NCBI GenBank assembly: GCA_002366685.1
Contig: DFBP01000240.1
Coordinates: 1-16,449 of the forward strand
DNA length: 16,449 nt
Source: Rhodobacterales bacterium UBA3077
GTDB taxonomy: Bacteria; Pseudomonadota; Alphaproteobacteria; Rhodobacterales; Rhodobacteraceae
Reading direction: 5' to 3'
Part shown: in pieces, positions 6,989-14,637 of the stretch
How the letters are laid out: every line of letters begins with the position of its first letter
How positions within the stretch are numbered: position 1 is the first letter of the stretch
Program-made: the position numbers and the translations under genes
The notes under the pieces: model-generated
What the model was told of the DNA's origin: nothing
Database searches by the model: none
What the model saw: only the letters and a program-made list of their open reading frames with translations

Positions 6989-7774
6989 GTGCCACGCTAT
7001 GCGTTGAAAATCGAATATGACGGCGCACCGTTTTGTGGTTGGCAGCGGCAACCCGAATTGACCACCGTTCAGGGCGCTATAGAAACAGCCTTGCGCGCGC
7101 TCGAACCTGATTGTGAAGGCATTCAGGGCGCGGGTCGCACCGATACCGGCGTGCACGCCACGGGGCAAGTGGCGCATGTTGACATGGCCAAAGAATGGGA
7201 CTCGTTTCGACTTGGCGAAGCCCTTAATTTTCACCTGCGCAATCAAGGTGTTGCCATTATTTCTTGTGCACAGATGCCGGATGATTTCCATGCGCGTTTT
7301 TCAGCTCTAGAGCGGCAATATACCTTCCGGCTATTCTCGCGCCGCGCTTCGCTCACCTTCGACAAAGGCACAATGTGGCAAATCAAACACGAGCTGGATT
7401 TACGGGCGATGCAAGCGGGGGCCACCTACCTCGTTGGCAAGCATGATTTCACAACCTTTAGGTCTTCCATTTGCCAGGCGCTGAGCCCGCTCAAAACGCT
7501 CGACGAGCTGCGGGTTGAGCAAATACGCCATATGGATGGTGTTGAAACCCGGTTTCATATCCGGGCGCGGAGCTTTTTGCATAACCAAGTGCGCAGTTTT
7601 GTGGGCACGCTGGAGCGCGTGGGCGCCGGAAGTTGGCAGCCAGAAGACGTTAAAGTGGCGCTGAAAGCCAAGGACAGGGCCGCCTGCGGGCCGGTTTGTC
7701 CGCCCCACGGGCTTTACTTGAGCGCGGTTAAATACCCTCACAACCCGTTCGCGCCTACGCCAAATTTGCGCTAG
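6989..7774 (+). CDS. truA: tRNA pseudouridine(38-40) synthase TruA
   Basis: TruA converts uridines 38-40 in the anticodon arm of many tRNAs to pseudouridine. The 261 residues match the family length. The catalytic Asp is D52 in GAGRTDTGVHATGQVAHVD. Other family blocks are FCGWQRQPELTTVQGAIE near the N-terminus, RQYTFRLFSRR in the middle, and FLHNQVRSFVGTLERVGAG and PPHGLYLSAVKYP near the C-terminus. The start is GTG at 6989 with AGAGGGA upstream (about 6976-6982). It is followed after 53 bp by metG in the same direction, with which it may be cotranscribed, and is divergent from ycjX. Confidence 0.96.
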   Translation: MPRYALKIEYDGAPFCGWQRQPELTTVQGAIETALRALEPDCEGIQGAGRTDTGVHATGQVAHVDMAKEWDSFRLGEALNFHLRNQGVAIISCAQMPDDFHARFSALERQYTFRLFSRRASLTFDKGTMWQIKHELDLRAMQAGATYLVGKHDFTTFRSSICQALSPLKTLDELRVEQIRHMDGVETRFHIRARSFLHNQVRSFVGTLERVGAGSWQPEDVKVALKAKDRAACGPVCPPHGLYLSAVKYPHNPFAPTPNLR

Positions 7775-7827
7775 AGGTTTATTCCTGTCTCCCGTATAGG
7801 GAAACTAGGACAATAAAAGGCATAAAA

Positions 7828-9543
7828 ATGGCACGCATTCTGATCACCTCCGCCCTGCCCTATATTAACGGGATCAAGCATCTGGGGAACCTTGTTGGCT
7901 CTCAGTTGCCCTCTGATGCCTATGCCCGCTATATGCGCGCACGCGGCCATGAGGTGATGTTTATTTGCGCAACAGACGAGCACGGCACGCCAGCCGAATT
8001 GGCAGCGGCTAAAGCCGGAGTGCCGGTGGCTGAATTTTGTGCTGATATGTGGCAAGTCCAAAAGGACCTTGCAGACGGATTCCGGCTTTCGTTTGACTAT
8101 TTTGGCCGCTCCAGCTCCGAGCGCAATCGCACCATTACCCAGCATTTGGCTGGTAAACTGGCAGATAACGGGCTCATTGAGGAAGTCTCGGAAAAGCAGG
8201 TTTACTCTATCGCCGATGGTCGCTACTTGCCAGACCGCTACATTGAAGGCACCTGCCCCAATTGCGGCGATGATAAAGCCCGTGGCGACCAATGTGAAAA
8301 CTGCACCAAGCAGTTGGATCCGACCGACCTGATCAATCCGCGCTCGGCAATCTCTGGCTCAACCGATCTGGAAGTGCGCGAGACCAAACACCTTTACCTG
8401 CGCCAAAGCGCCATGCGCGAAAAGCTGGATACGTGGATCGACAGCCAGGAAGGCTGGCCAGTCCTCACAACTTCGATTGCCAAAAAGTGGCTACATGACG
8501 GGGACGGATTGCGCGACCGCGGGATCACTCGAGACCTAGACTGGGGCGTGCCGGTAAAACGGGGTGAAGAAAACTGGCCGGGCATGGAAGGTAAAGTCTT
8601 TTATGTTTGGTTTGATGCGCCAATTGAATATATCGGGGCCACTGCTGAATGGGCGGATGCCACCGGGCAGGATGATACTGCGTGGGAACGCTGGTGGCGA
8701 ACCGATAAAGGCGCTGATGATGTGCATTACGTGCAATTCATGGGTAAGGATAATGTGCCTTTCCATACGCTAAGCTTTCCAAGCACCCTGATGGGTTCAG
8801 GCGAGCCGTGGAAACTTGTTGATTTCATCAAATCCTATAACTGGCTCACTTATGAGGGCGGGAAGTTTTCAACCTCGCAGGGCCGTGGAATTTTCATGAA
8901 TCAGGCATTGGAGATTATGCCCTCCGATTACTGGCGCTGGTGGCTGCTGAGCAATGCCCCCGAAAGCAGCGACTCCAACTTTACGTGGGAGAGTTTTCAA
9001 GCCGGAATCAACAAAGACCTTGCCGACGTGCTGGGCAATTTTGTGAGCCGCGTCACCAAATTTTGCCGAAGTAAATTCGGGGAAATCGTACCCGAAGGCG
9101 GTGCTTATGGCGAAGCTGAGGCTGACGTTACGGCCGAAATTGCCAAACGTCTGCGCGACTATCAAAATCACATGGAAGCGATTGAGCTGCGCAAAGCCGC
9201 CGCTGATTTGCGTGCTATTTGGGTCGCTGGTAACGAGTACCTGCAAGCCGCTGCCCCATGGAGCGTTTTCAAGGAAAGCCCTGAAGATGCCGCGGCTATG
9301 GTGCGTTTTGCACTCAACCTTATCCGCCTTTACGGTGTGCTTTCAAAGCCCTACATCCCCGATGCCGCCGAATCGATTTTGGCCGCAATGAATTCAGAAG
9401 AGGCCCAGTGGCCGGATGATCTGGAAGCGGCCCTTGGCGCTATGCCGGCTGGCCAAGCGTTCACCACACCAGATGTTCTGTTTGCCAAAATCTCGGACGA
9501 GCGACGGGATGAGCTAGAAGCGCAGTTCGCGGGGAAAGATTGA
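7828..9543 (+). CDS. metG: Methionyl-tRNA synthetase
   Basis: This class I aminoacyl-tRNA synthetase charges tRNA-Met, including the initiator. The HIGH-box equivalent is HLGN at residues 18-21 and the KMSKS equivalent is KFSTS at 346-350. A zinc knuckle is formed by C143/C146 (CPNC) and C156/C159 (CENC). CATDEHGTPAELAA and VWFDAPIEYIGATAEW are further family blocks. At 571 residues it lacks the C-terminal tRNA-binding/dimerisation domain of E. coli MetG (677 residues), which is normal for this alphaproteobacterial type. The ATG at 7828 has AAAGG about 7 nt upstream. The stop is TGA, showing that TGA is used as a normal stop here. Confidence 0.97.
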   Translation: MARILITSALPYINGIKHLGNLVGSQLPSDAYARYMRARGHEVMFICATDEHGTPAELAAAKAGVPVAEFCADMWQVQKDLADGFRLSFDYFGRSSSERNRTITQHLAGKLADNGLIEEVSEKQVYSIADGRYLPDRYIEGTCPNCGDDKARGDQCENCTKQLDPTDLINPRSAISGSTDLEVRETKHLYLRQSAMREKLDTWIDSQEGWPVLTTSIAKKWLHDGDGLRDRGITRDLDWGVPVKRGEENWPGMEGKVFYVWFDAPIEYIGATAEWADATGQDDTAWERWWRTDKGADDVHYVQFMGKDNVPFHTLSFPSTLMGSGEPWKLVDFIKSYNWLTYEGGKFSTSQGRGIFMNQALEIMPSDYWRWWLLSNAPESSDSNFTWESFQAGINKDLADVLGNFVSRVTKFCRSKFGEIVPEGGAYGEAEADVTAEIAKRLRDYQNHMEAIELRKAAADLRAIWVAGNEYLQAAAPWSVFKESPEDAAAMVRFALNLIRLYGVLSKPYIPDAAESILAAMNSEEAQWPDDLEAALGAMPAGQAFTTPDVLFAKISDERRDELEAQFAGKD

Positions 9544-9622
9544 ACGTGTAGCCAGTGGGGCATGGAGCAAAAGCTGACCCGCAAAGCTATAGGTACGCGA
9601 GCCGCTAGAATTCGTGTCACAA

Positions 9623-9651
9623 TTCACTTCTATGAAGGTTGAGTTTATATT
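9623..9651 (+). promoter_or_regulatory. Candidate sigma70 promoter for the metallophosphatase gene
   Basis: TTCACT (9623-9628) is followed after 17 bp by TATATT (9646-9651). This would give a leader of about 70 nt before the ATG at 9729. The gap between metG and this gene (9544-9728) holds no gene that I can support. Confidence 0.4.
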
Positions 9652-9728
9652 TGGAATCGCGCAGACTGCGGGCATCTGCCCTTAGTTTTGGGATCAGCTA
9701 TAAAAAACAACTTCAGGAAGGAAATCCG

Positions 9729-11249
9729 ATGAAATTCTCTACCCGCCATTCGCTAAAAATGGTTATGGGGGCCACGGCATTAAGCACTATATTGATGTCT
9801 GGCGCTTATGCGCAAACCGTGAATATCACCATTCTCGGCATCGGCGATATTTATGATTTTGATGAAGACGATGGCCGTGGTGGCGTTGCGCGTGTGAATG
9901 CTATTGCGCTGGCCGAACGGGCCGCCAACCCAAATACGCTTTATGTGTTTGATGGCGACATGCTTTCGCCTTCAATCCTTTCCGGCTTTGACCAAGGCCA
10001 GAATATGATCGACCTAACCAATCAAGTGCCGTTTGATATTGCTGTACCGGGCAACCACGAGTTTGATTTCGGCGTTGAAAACTTCTACGAAAAAATGGCC
10101 GGCTCGGCTTACCCTTGGGCTGCAATCAACATCACCAATGCCGATGGCTCCGCCATTCCTGGCCTTGGTGGCGTGATGATGAAAGAATTCGAAGGGGTAA
10201 AAGTAGCGCTAATTCCTGTGGCGCAAGACACCACGCCTGAAGTGACCTCATCCGGAGATCTCGTATTCCTCGATACCGTTGACACCGGCGTGGCAGCTGC
10301 AAATGCGGCTCGTGACGAAGGCGCAGATATCGTGGTCGGAGTTGTTCAAACCGACATTTCCAACGACCGCGAGCTTATCCGCTCGGGCGCGTTTGACGTC
10401 ATTATGTCCGGGGACGACCACTCCTACGGCACCTCCTACGATGGTCGTACAGCCTTTGTAGAAACCTCGATTGACGGCCGGTTCCTGTCTCCGGTTGATA
10501 TCGCGGTGACCATTGGTGAAAAACGCGGCGAGCGCCACATAACATGGGTGCCAAATTTCCGCTTTATAGACACAGCCAATGTAACACCTGACCCGGATAC
10601 TCAGGCAATGGTTGATGCCTTCACCGCTCAACTAGACGAAAGCCTGAACACAGAGATCGGTGCCACAACAGGCCCGCTTGATAGTCGCCGGAACTCGGTT
10701 CGCGGGCAGGAAACTGCAATCGGCAACCTTGTGGCTGATGCGATGCGCTGGGCAACAGGTGCCGACGTAGCCATGGCAAATGGCGGTGGTATCCGCGCAG
10801 ACCGCGAATATGCAGCCGGCACTATGCTAACACGCCGTGACATTCTCACAGAACTGCCATTTGGTAACGTCACCGTAATGTCTGAGATCACCGGGCAGCA
10901 AGTACTGGACGCGATGGAAAACGGTGTAAGCCGCGTCGAGGACGGTTCCGGCCGCTTCGCACAAATCTCCGGTATGTCGATGGTGTATGACCCAACCGCA
11001 CCGGCTGGTTCTCGCATTGTTCAACTGATGATCGGAGATGCAGAAGTGGACGTGAATGCGGTCTACAAATTTGCAACCAACAACTATGCCATGGGTGGCG
11101 GTGACGGTTACGGTATGCTCGGCGGTGGTCGTGTGCTTATAAACTCCGGCAACGGAACTCTGATGGCCAATGATGTAATCGACTACATCGTTGAAAATGG
11201 CGGCGTTCAAACCGTTGTTGAAGGTCGGATCAAGGTTGTAGGCGAATAA
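9729..11249 (+). CDS. Exported metallophosphatase / 5'-nucleotidase-family protein
   Basis: This 506-residue protein has a signal peptide (residues 1-28, cleavage likely after SGAYA), a calcineurin-like metallophosphatase domain (about 30-250) and a 5'-nucleotidase C-terminal domain (about 310-500, with GNLVADAMRWATGADVAMANGGGIRAD). Relatives such as UshA hydrolyse nucleotides and sugar nucleotides in the periplasm to recover phosphate and nucleosides. Metal motifs are GDIY (D40, Y42, where UshA has D-x-H), DGDMLSPS (D77), GNHEF (N109, H110), VVQTD (Q207, where His is usual) and SGDDHS (D229, H231, where GGHSH is usual). The altered set suggests changed metal use or activity. The ATG at 9729 has AGGAAGG upstream (9715-9721); an open frame upstream to 9639 lacks signal-peptide character. 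A terminator follows. Confidence 0.87.
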   Translation: MKFSTRHSLKMVMGATALSTILMSGAYAQTVNITILGIGDIYDFDEDDGRGGVARVNAIALAERAANPNTLYVFDGDMLSPSILSGFDQGQNMIDLTNQVPFDIAVPGNHEFDFGVENFYEKMAGSAYPWAAINITNADGSAIPGLGGVMMKEFEGVKVALIPVAQDTTPEVTSSGDLVFLDTVDTGVAAANAARDEGADIVVGVVQTDISNDRELIRSGAFDVIMSGDDHSYGTSYDGRTAFVETSIDGRFLSPVDIAVTIGEKRGERHITWVPNFRFIDTANVTPDPDTQAMVDAFTAQLDESLNTEIGATTGPLDSRRNSVRGQETAIGNLVADAMRWATGADVAMANGGGIRADREYAAGTMLTRRDILTELPFGNVTVMSEITGQQVLDAMENGVSRVEDGSGRFAQISGMSMVYDPTAPAGSRIVQLMIGDAEVDVNAVYKFATNNYAMGGGDGYGMLGGGRVLINSGNGTLMANDVIDYIVENGGVQTVVEGRIKVVGE

Positions 11250-11270
11250 ACCCGCCCACAATCAAATAAG

Positions 11271-11300
11271 AAACCCGCGGCTTTGGCTGCGGGTTTTTTT
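11271..11300 (+). terminator. Rho-independent terminator after the metallophosphatase gene, probably bidirectional
   Basis: The stem AAACCCGC / GCGGGTTT (8 bp, extendable inward through a G-U pair) has a short loop and a run of T on the plus strand ending at 11300. It starts 21 bp after the metallophosphatase stop. On the minus strand the stem is followed by a partly T-rich stretch and lies 17 bp beyond the tRNA-Leu 3' end, so it may also end the tRNA transcript. Confidence 0.88.
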
Positions 11301-11316
11301 ATGTCATATTGATTGG

Positions 11317-11403
11317 TGGTGCGGGCGGGGGGACTTGAACCCCCACGGCCATACGGCCAACAGATTTTAAGTCTGGCGTGTCTACCTATTCCACCACGCC
11401 CGC
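11317..11403 (-). tRNA. tRNA-Leu (anticodon UAA)
   Basis: The 87-nt cloverleaf is read on the minus strand. The acceptor stem GCGGGCG pairs with CGCCCGC (11321-11327), followed by discriminator A and an encoded CCA (11317-11319). The anticodon stem CAGA/TCTG encloses a seven-base loop with anticodon TAA (plus-strand 11367-11369). A long variable arm (TTGGCCGTATGGCC region) is typical of a class II tRNA and fits leucine. The T-arm GGGGGTTCAAGTCCCCC is canonical. It reads UUA and UUG codons. Confidence 0.96.
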
Positions 11404-11413
11404 AACAGGGCGC

Positions 11414-11441
11414 AAGATAGCTTTTTGGCGGGCGATGTAAA
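11414..11441 (-). promoter_or_regulatory. Promoter of tRNA-Leu
   Basis: On the minus strand TTTACA (11436-11441) is followed after 16 bp by TATCTT (11414-11419), then a GC-rich discriminator (GCGCCC) leading to the tRNA 5' end at 11403. A GC-rich discriminator is typical of stringently controlled stable-RNA promoters. The lon terminator upstream means the tRNA needs its own promoter. Confidence 0.55.
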
Positions 11442-11531
11442 GCGAATTAGCTCGATTATGAACCGACTTTTCGCGGGCGCACTCTAGAGCTTTCGATAGA
11501 CCAAATATGGAAATCTGATAGCCCTCAGGGC

Positions 11532-11563
11532 AAAAAAAGGGCGCCCCTATGATGGAGCGCCCT
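11532..11563 (-). terminator. Rho-independent terminator of lon
   Basis: On the minus strand AGGGCGCTCC pairs with GGGGCGCCCT (10 bp with one G-U) around a short loop and is followed by seven T residues (plus-strand A-run 11532-11538). It begins about 20 bp after the lon stop. Confidence 0.9.
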
Positions 11564-11584
11564 CATTTATTATTGATTTAAACC

Positions 11585-13981
11585 TTAGTGCGCGATCTGA
11601 GCGCCAGCGGATTTACTTGCTTCCAAAGCAGCAGCCGCAGCGATCTCGTCCCACTCAACCGGCTCCGGCATACGCTCAAGCGCGATCTCCAGAACTTCCA
11701 TCACGTTGGATACCGGAATGAGCTCAAGGCCTTCCTTCACGTTGTCAGGAATTTCAGTGAGGTCCTTCTGGTTATCTTTTGGGATAAGCACAGTCTTGAT
11801 GCCGCCCCGCAGTGCTGCCAAAAGTTTTTCTTTCAAACCGCCGATGGGAAGCACGTTCCCCCTGAGGGTGACTTCGCCCGTCATGGCAACTTCGCGCTTT
11901 ACCGGAATTTGTGTCAGCACTGAAACAATAGACGTTACCATGCCAATACCAGCACTCGGGCCGTCTTTTGGCGTACCCCCTTCGGGAACATGGACGTGAA
12001 TGTCCATTTTCTCGAATTCAGGCGGGGTAATGCCCAGAGTTACGGCCTTGGAGCGCACAAAGCTTGACGCAGCATCGATGCTTTCTTTCATCACATCGCC
12101 GAGCTTACCGGTGGTTTTCATCCGGCCCTTCCCAGGCAAGCGCAAGGCTTCGATATGTAGCAAATCACCGCCCACACTCGTCCATGCCAAACCGGTGACC
12201 ACACCAATCTGGTTTTCCTCTTCAGCAAGGCCGTATTTGAAACGTTTCACGCCAAGGAAGTCCTCGATGTTGTCAGACGTGACCTTAACGCTTGTCTGCT
12301 CTTTCTTGACGATTAGGGTCACGGCCTTTCGGCAGAGTTTGGCGATTTCACGCTCCAGGTTCCGCACACCGGCTTCTCGCGTGTAATAGCGAATGATGTC
12401 CCGCAGCGCGCCGTCTTCCAGATCAAACTCACCGGCTTTCAAGCCGTGGCCTTTTTGCTGTTTGGCAATCAGGTGCTGCTTGGCGATCTCGGATTTTTCA
12501 TCCTCTGTATAGCCCGCCAGCGTAATGATCTCCATCCGGTCCAACAACGGGCCAGCCATGTTGTAACTGTTAGCTGTGGTCAGGAACATTACGTTGGAGA
12601 GGTCATATTCGACCTCCATGTAATGGTCGGTGAAGGTGCTGTTTTGCTCGGGGTCAAGAACCTCGAGCAATGCACTGGAAGGGTCACCGCGATGGTCACG
12701 GCCCATTTTATCGATCTCGTCAAGCAAGATCAACGGATTGATGGTTTTGGCTTTCTTCATCGACTGGATGATCTTACCCGGCATAGAGCCGATATAGGTG
12801 CGCCGGTGGCCACGAATTTCGGATTCATCCGAAACGCCGCCAAGGGAGATGCGAATAAACTCACGCCCCGTAGCGCGGGCCACTGATTTACCGAGAGATG
12901 TTTTACCCACGCCGGGAGGGCCCACAAGGCACAGGATTGGCCCTTTGAGCTTACGCGAGCGCTGTTGCACAGCAAGATACTCGACAATGCGTTCTTTAAC
13001 CTTTTCAAGGCCATAGTGGTCAGCATCCAGCACTTTTTGTGCGGCGTTCAGGTCTTTTTTCACGCGCGTGCGCTTATTCCACGGGATGGAAAGAATCCAG
13101 TCCATATAGTTGCGCACAACGGTGGCCTCCGCCGACATTGGCGACATGGATTTTAGCTTTTTCAGTTCAGCCGCCACTTTTTCCGCAGCTTCTTCCGAAA
13201 GCTTCACCTTGGCAATTCGTTCTTCAAGCTCGGCAAGCTCGCCGCCGCCCTCTTCGCCGTCGCCCAGCTCTTTCTGGATCGCTTTCATCTGCTCGTTGAG
13301 GTAATATTCGCGCTGGGTCCGCTCCATTTGCGATTTAACCCGGCTTTTGATCTTACGCTCGACTTTCAGCACAGACATTTCGGCATGCATCAGTTCGAAT
13401 ATCTTTTCGAGACGCTGGGTGAGGTCTTCGATTTCAAGCAAAGCCTGCTTGTCTTCCTGTTCCACGCCTAAATGCCCGGCAACGGTATCAGCCAGCTGCG
13501 CAGGGTCTTTGGTTTCCTTAACGGCTTCCAGCGCCTCATCCGGCACGTTGCTGTTAAGCTTGGCATAGCGGCCAAATTCACCGGAAACAGAGCGCACTAG
13601 AGCTTCGATCTCGTCCGATTTTTCGTCAGATTCCTTGACCAATTCAGCTTCGGCCTCGAAGTAATCTTCGTTTTCGAGGAAATGAGCAAGTTTGGCGCGT
13701 TGCTTGCCTTCAACCAGCACCTTCACGGTGCCATCGGGCAGCTTTAGCAGTTGCAAAACATTGGCGAGCACGCCAACGCGGTGGATGCTGTCAACCGTTG
13801 GTTCGTCTTCCGACGGATCCATCTGGCTTGAAAGCAAAATTTCCTTGTTTTCGTCCATCACTTCTTCAAGTGCGCGCACCGATTTTTCGCGGCCCACAAA
13901 GAGCGGCACGATCATGTGTGGAAAAACCACTATGTCGCGCAGTGGCAAAACAGGAAGGGTAACGGTTTTGAGCTCGGTCAT
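11585..13981 (-). CDS. lon: ATP-dependent protease Lon
   Basis: Lon is a cytosolic homo-hexameric AAA+ protease that degrades misfolded and selected regulatory proteins. At 798 residues it has the usual length. The N-terminal substrate-binding LON domain is at about 8-200, with helical coiled-coil segments to about 300. The AAA+ module has Walker A at 354-361 (GPPGVGKT) and Walker B at 417-424 (LILLDEID). The protease domain has the catalytic Ser at 676 (PKDGPSAG) and Lys at 719 (GGLKEKL), with the same 43-residue spacing as in E. coli Lon. The ATG at 13979-13981 has AAGGA a few bases upstream. It is a monocistronic gene with its own terminator and a possible heat-shock promoter; the usual clp neighbours are absent here. 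Confidence 0.98.
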   Translation of the reverse strand: MTELKTVTLPVLPLRDIVVFPHMIVPLFVGREKSVRALEEVMDENKEILLSSQMDPSEDEPTVDSIHRVGVLANVLQLLKLPDGTVKVLVEGKQRAKLAHFLENEDYFEAEAELVKESDEKSDEIEALVRSVSGEFGRYAKLNSNVPDEALEAVKETKDPAQLADTVAGHLGVEQEDKQALLEIEDLTQRLEKIFELMHAEMSVLKVERKIKSRVKSQMERTQREYYLNEQMKAIQKELGDGEEGGGELAELEERIAKVKLSEEAAEKVAAELKKLKSMSPMSAEATVVRNYMDWILSIPWNKRTRVKKDLNAAQKVLDADHYGLEKVKERIVEYLAVQQRSRKLKGPILCLVGPPGVGKTSLGKSVARATGREFIRISLGGVSDESEIRGHRRTYIGSMPGKIIQSMKKAKTINPLILLDEIDKMGRDHRGDPSSALLEVLDPEQNSTFTDHYMEVEYDLSNVMFLTTANSYNMAGPLLDRMEIITLAGYTEDEKSEIAKQHLIAKQQKGHGLKAGEFDLEDGALRDIIRYYTREAGVRNLEREIAKLCRKAVTLIVKKEQTSVKVTSDNIEDFLGVKRFKYGLAEEENQIGVVTGLAWTSVGGDLLHIEALRLPGKGRMKTTGKLGDVMKESIDAASSFVRSKAVTLGITPPEFEKMDIHVHVPEGGTPKDGPSAGIGMVTSIVSVLTQIPVKREVAMTGEVTLRGNVLPIGGLKEKLLAALRGGIKTVLIPKDNQKDLTEIPDNVKEGLELIPVSNVMEVLEIALERMPEPVEWDEIAAAAALEASKSAGAQIAH

Positions 13982-14055
13982 ATGTATTCCTTATTCAGCA
14001 AAGCGCCCCGCCCCGGTTATTCGGCAGCTTAGGCACCTTCCGTTGGTTTTCTTGA

Positions 14056-14084
14056 AAATGGCGTTTGAGTTGGAGGAATTCAAG
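14056..14084 (-). promoter_or_regulatory. Candidate sigma32 (RpoH) heat-shock promoter for lon
   Basis: On the minus strand CTTGAA (14079-14084) is followed after 16 bp by GCCATTT (14056-14062), close to the RpoH consensus CTTGAAA / CCCATNT. It lies about 75 bp upstream of the lon ATG, and lon is a known RpoH target in many bacteria. Spacing is at the long end for E. coli but acceptable for alphaproteobacteria. It was found by eye. Confidence 0.45.
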
Positions 14085-14118
14085 CCCAATCAGAAATAAG
14101 ATGTAATTTCTAAAGGGT

Positions 14119-14134
14119 CGCATTCCCGAATGCG
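14119..14134. repeat. Short palindrome in the lon / DUF1810 divergent region
   Basis: Perfect 7-bp inverted arms CGCATTC and GAATGCG surround a 2-bp spacer, and a second small inverted repeat (GCGC-AAA-GCGC, 14132-14142) follows at once. The site covers the -35 region of the proposed promoter of the downstream gene, so it could be an operator. No regulator is identified. Confidence 0.4.
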
Positions 14135-14145
14135 CAAAGCGCGTT

Positions 14146-14151
14146 TACACT
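14146..14151 (+). promoter_or_regulatory. Candidate -10 element for a leaderless mRNA
   Basis: TACACT ends 6 bp before the ATG at 14158, which places the expected transcription start at or next to that ATG. No Shine-Dalgarno is visible upstream. The -35 region (about 14123-14128) is poor and lies inside the palindrome. Confidence 0.35.
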
Positions 14152-14157
14152 GACACA

Positions 14158-14607
14158 ATGGAAAACAATTATGATTTTGATCGTTTCATTACTGCACAGG
14201 ATTCAGTTTATCCGTCTGTTTTGAATGAGCTGATGCAAGGCCGCAAAGAAAGCCACTGGATGTGGTTTATATTTCCCCAAATCGAAGGGCTTGGTTATAG
14301 CCAGACCTCGATGTTTTATGCTTTGAGCGGGAAAGCCGAAGCGGAGGCTTACCTCGCCCACCCGGTGCTCGGACCACGGCTTGTAGAATGCACAAAACTG
14401 GCGCTGTCCCATGCTGACGCGGGCGCCCCTGCCCTTTTTGGCCATCCCGATGACCTCAAGTTTCAATCATCGCTTACCTTGTTTTCGCGCGCCAAACCCA
14501 GCGACCCTGTTTTTGCAGAAGCTTTGGATGCCTTTTTCGGCGGTGTTGGCTGTCAACCCACGCTCGAAACCCTGCGGATTGCGTTCATCAACAGCCTGAG
14601 CGAATAG
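14158..14607 (+). CDS. DUF1810 family protein
   Basis: This 149-residue soluble protein belongs to the DUF1810 (COG5579) family, sometimes misleadingly labelled calpastatin. Recognisable conserved stretches are FDRFITAQDSVYPSVLNELMQGRKESHWMWFIFPQIEGLG (residues 7-46), the SGKAEAEAYLAHPVLGPRLVECT block (about 57-79) and FGHPDDLKFQSSLTLFS (about 94-110). No biochemical function is established that I can name with confidence. It has no signal peptide or membrane segment. The ATG at 14158 lacks a Shine-Dalgarno, but no other start fits the family N-terminus. It stands alone: divergent from lon and convergent with tgt, whose stop is 21 bp away. Confidence 0.88.
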   Translation: MENNYDFDRFITAQDSVYPSVLNELMQGRKESHWMWFIFPQIEGLGYSQTSMFYALSGKAEAEAYLAHPVLGPRLVECTKLALSHADAGAPALFGHPDDLKFQSSLTLFSRAKPSDPVFAEALDAFFGGVGCQPTLETLRIAFINSLSE

Positions 14608-14622
14608 ATAGCGAGGGAGCCG

Positions 14623-14637
14623 CCGGTTCTAAACCGG
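14623..14637. repeat. Perfect hairpin covering the tgt stop codon
   Basis: CCGGTT and AACCGG are separated by three bases, and the palindrome includes the tgt TAG. It lies in the 21-bp convergent gap with the DUF1810 gene and the end of tgt. No T-run follows on either strand, so a rho-independent terminator is not supported. Confidence 0.4.

Noticed and set aside
7771..8292. Long open frame antisense to the start of metG (173 codons)
   Set aside because: It lies fully opposite a clearly recognised metG, has no family likeness and is expected from codon bias of the sense gene.
7879..8880. HLGN and KFSTS as degenerate signature motifs suggesting an inactive MetG
   Set aside because: These variants are normal for alphaproteobacterial MetRS; the zinc site and length are complete.
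9639..9728. Upstream start for the metallophosphatase gene
   Set aside because: It would add 30 residues before a clear signal peptide; a strong AGGAAGG precedes the ATG at 9729.
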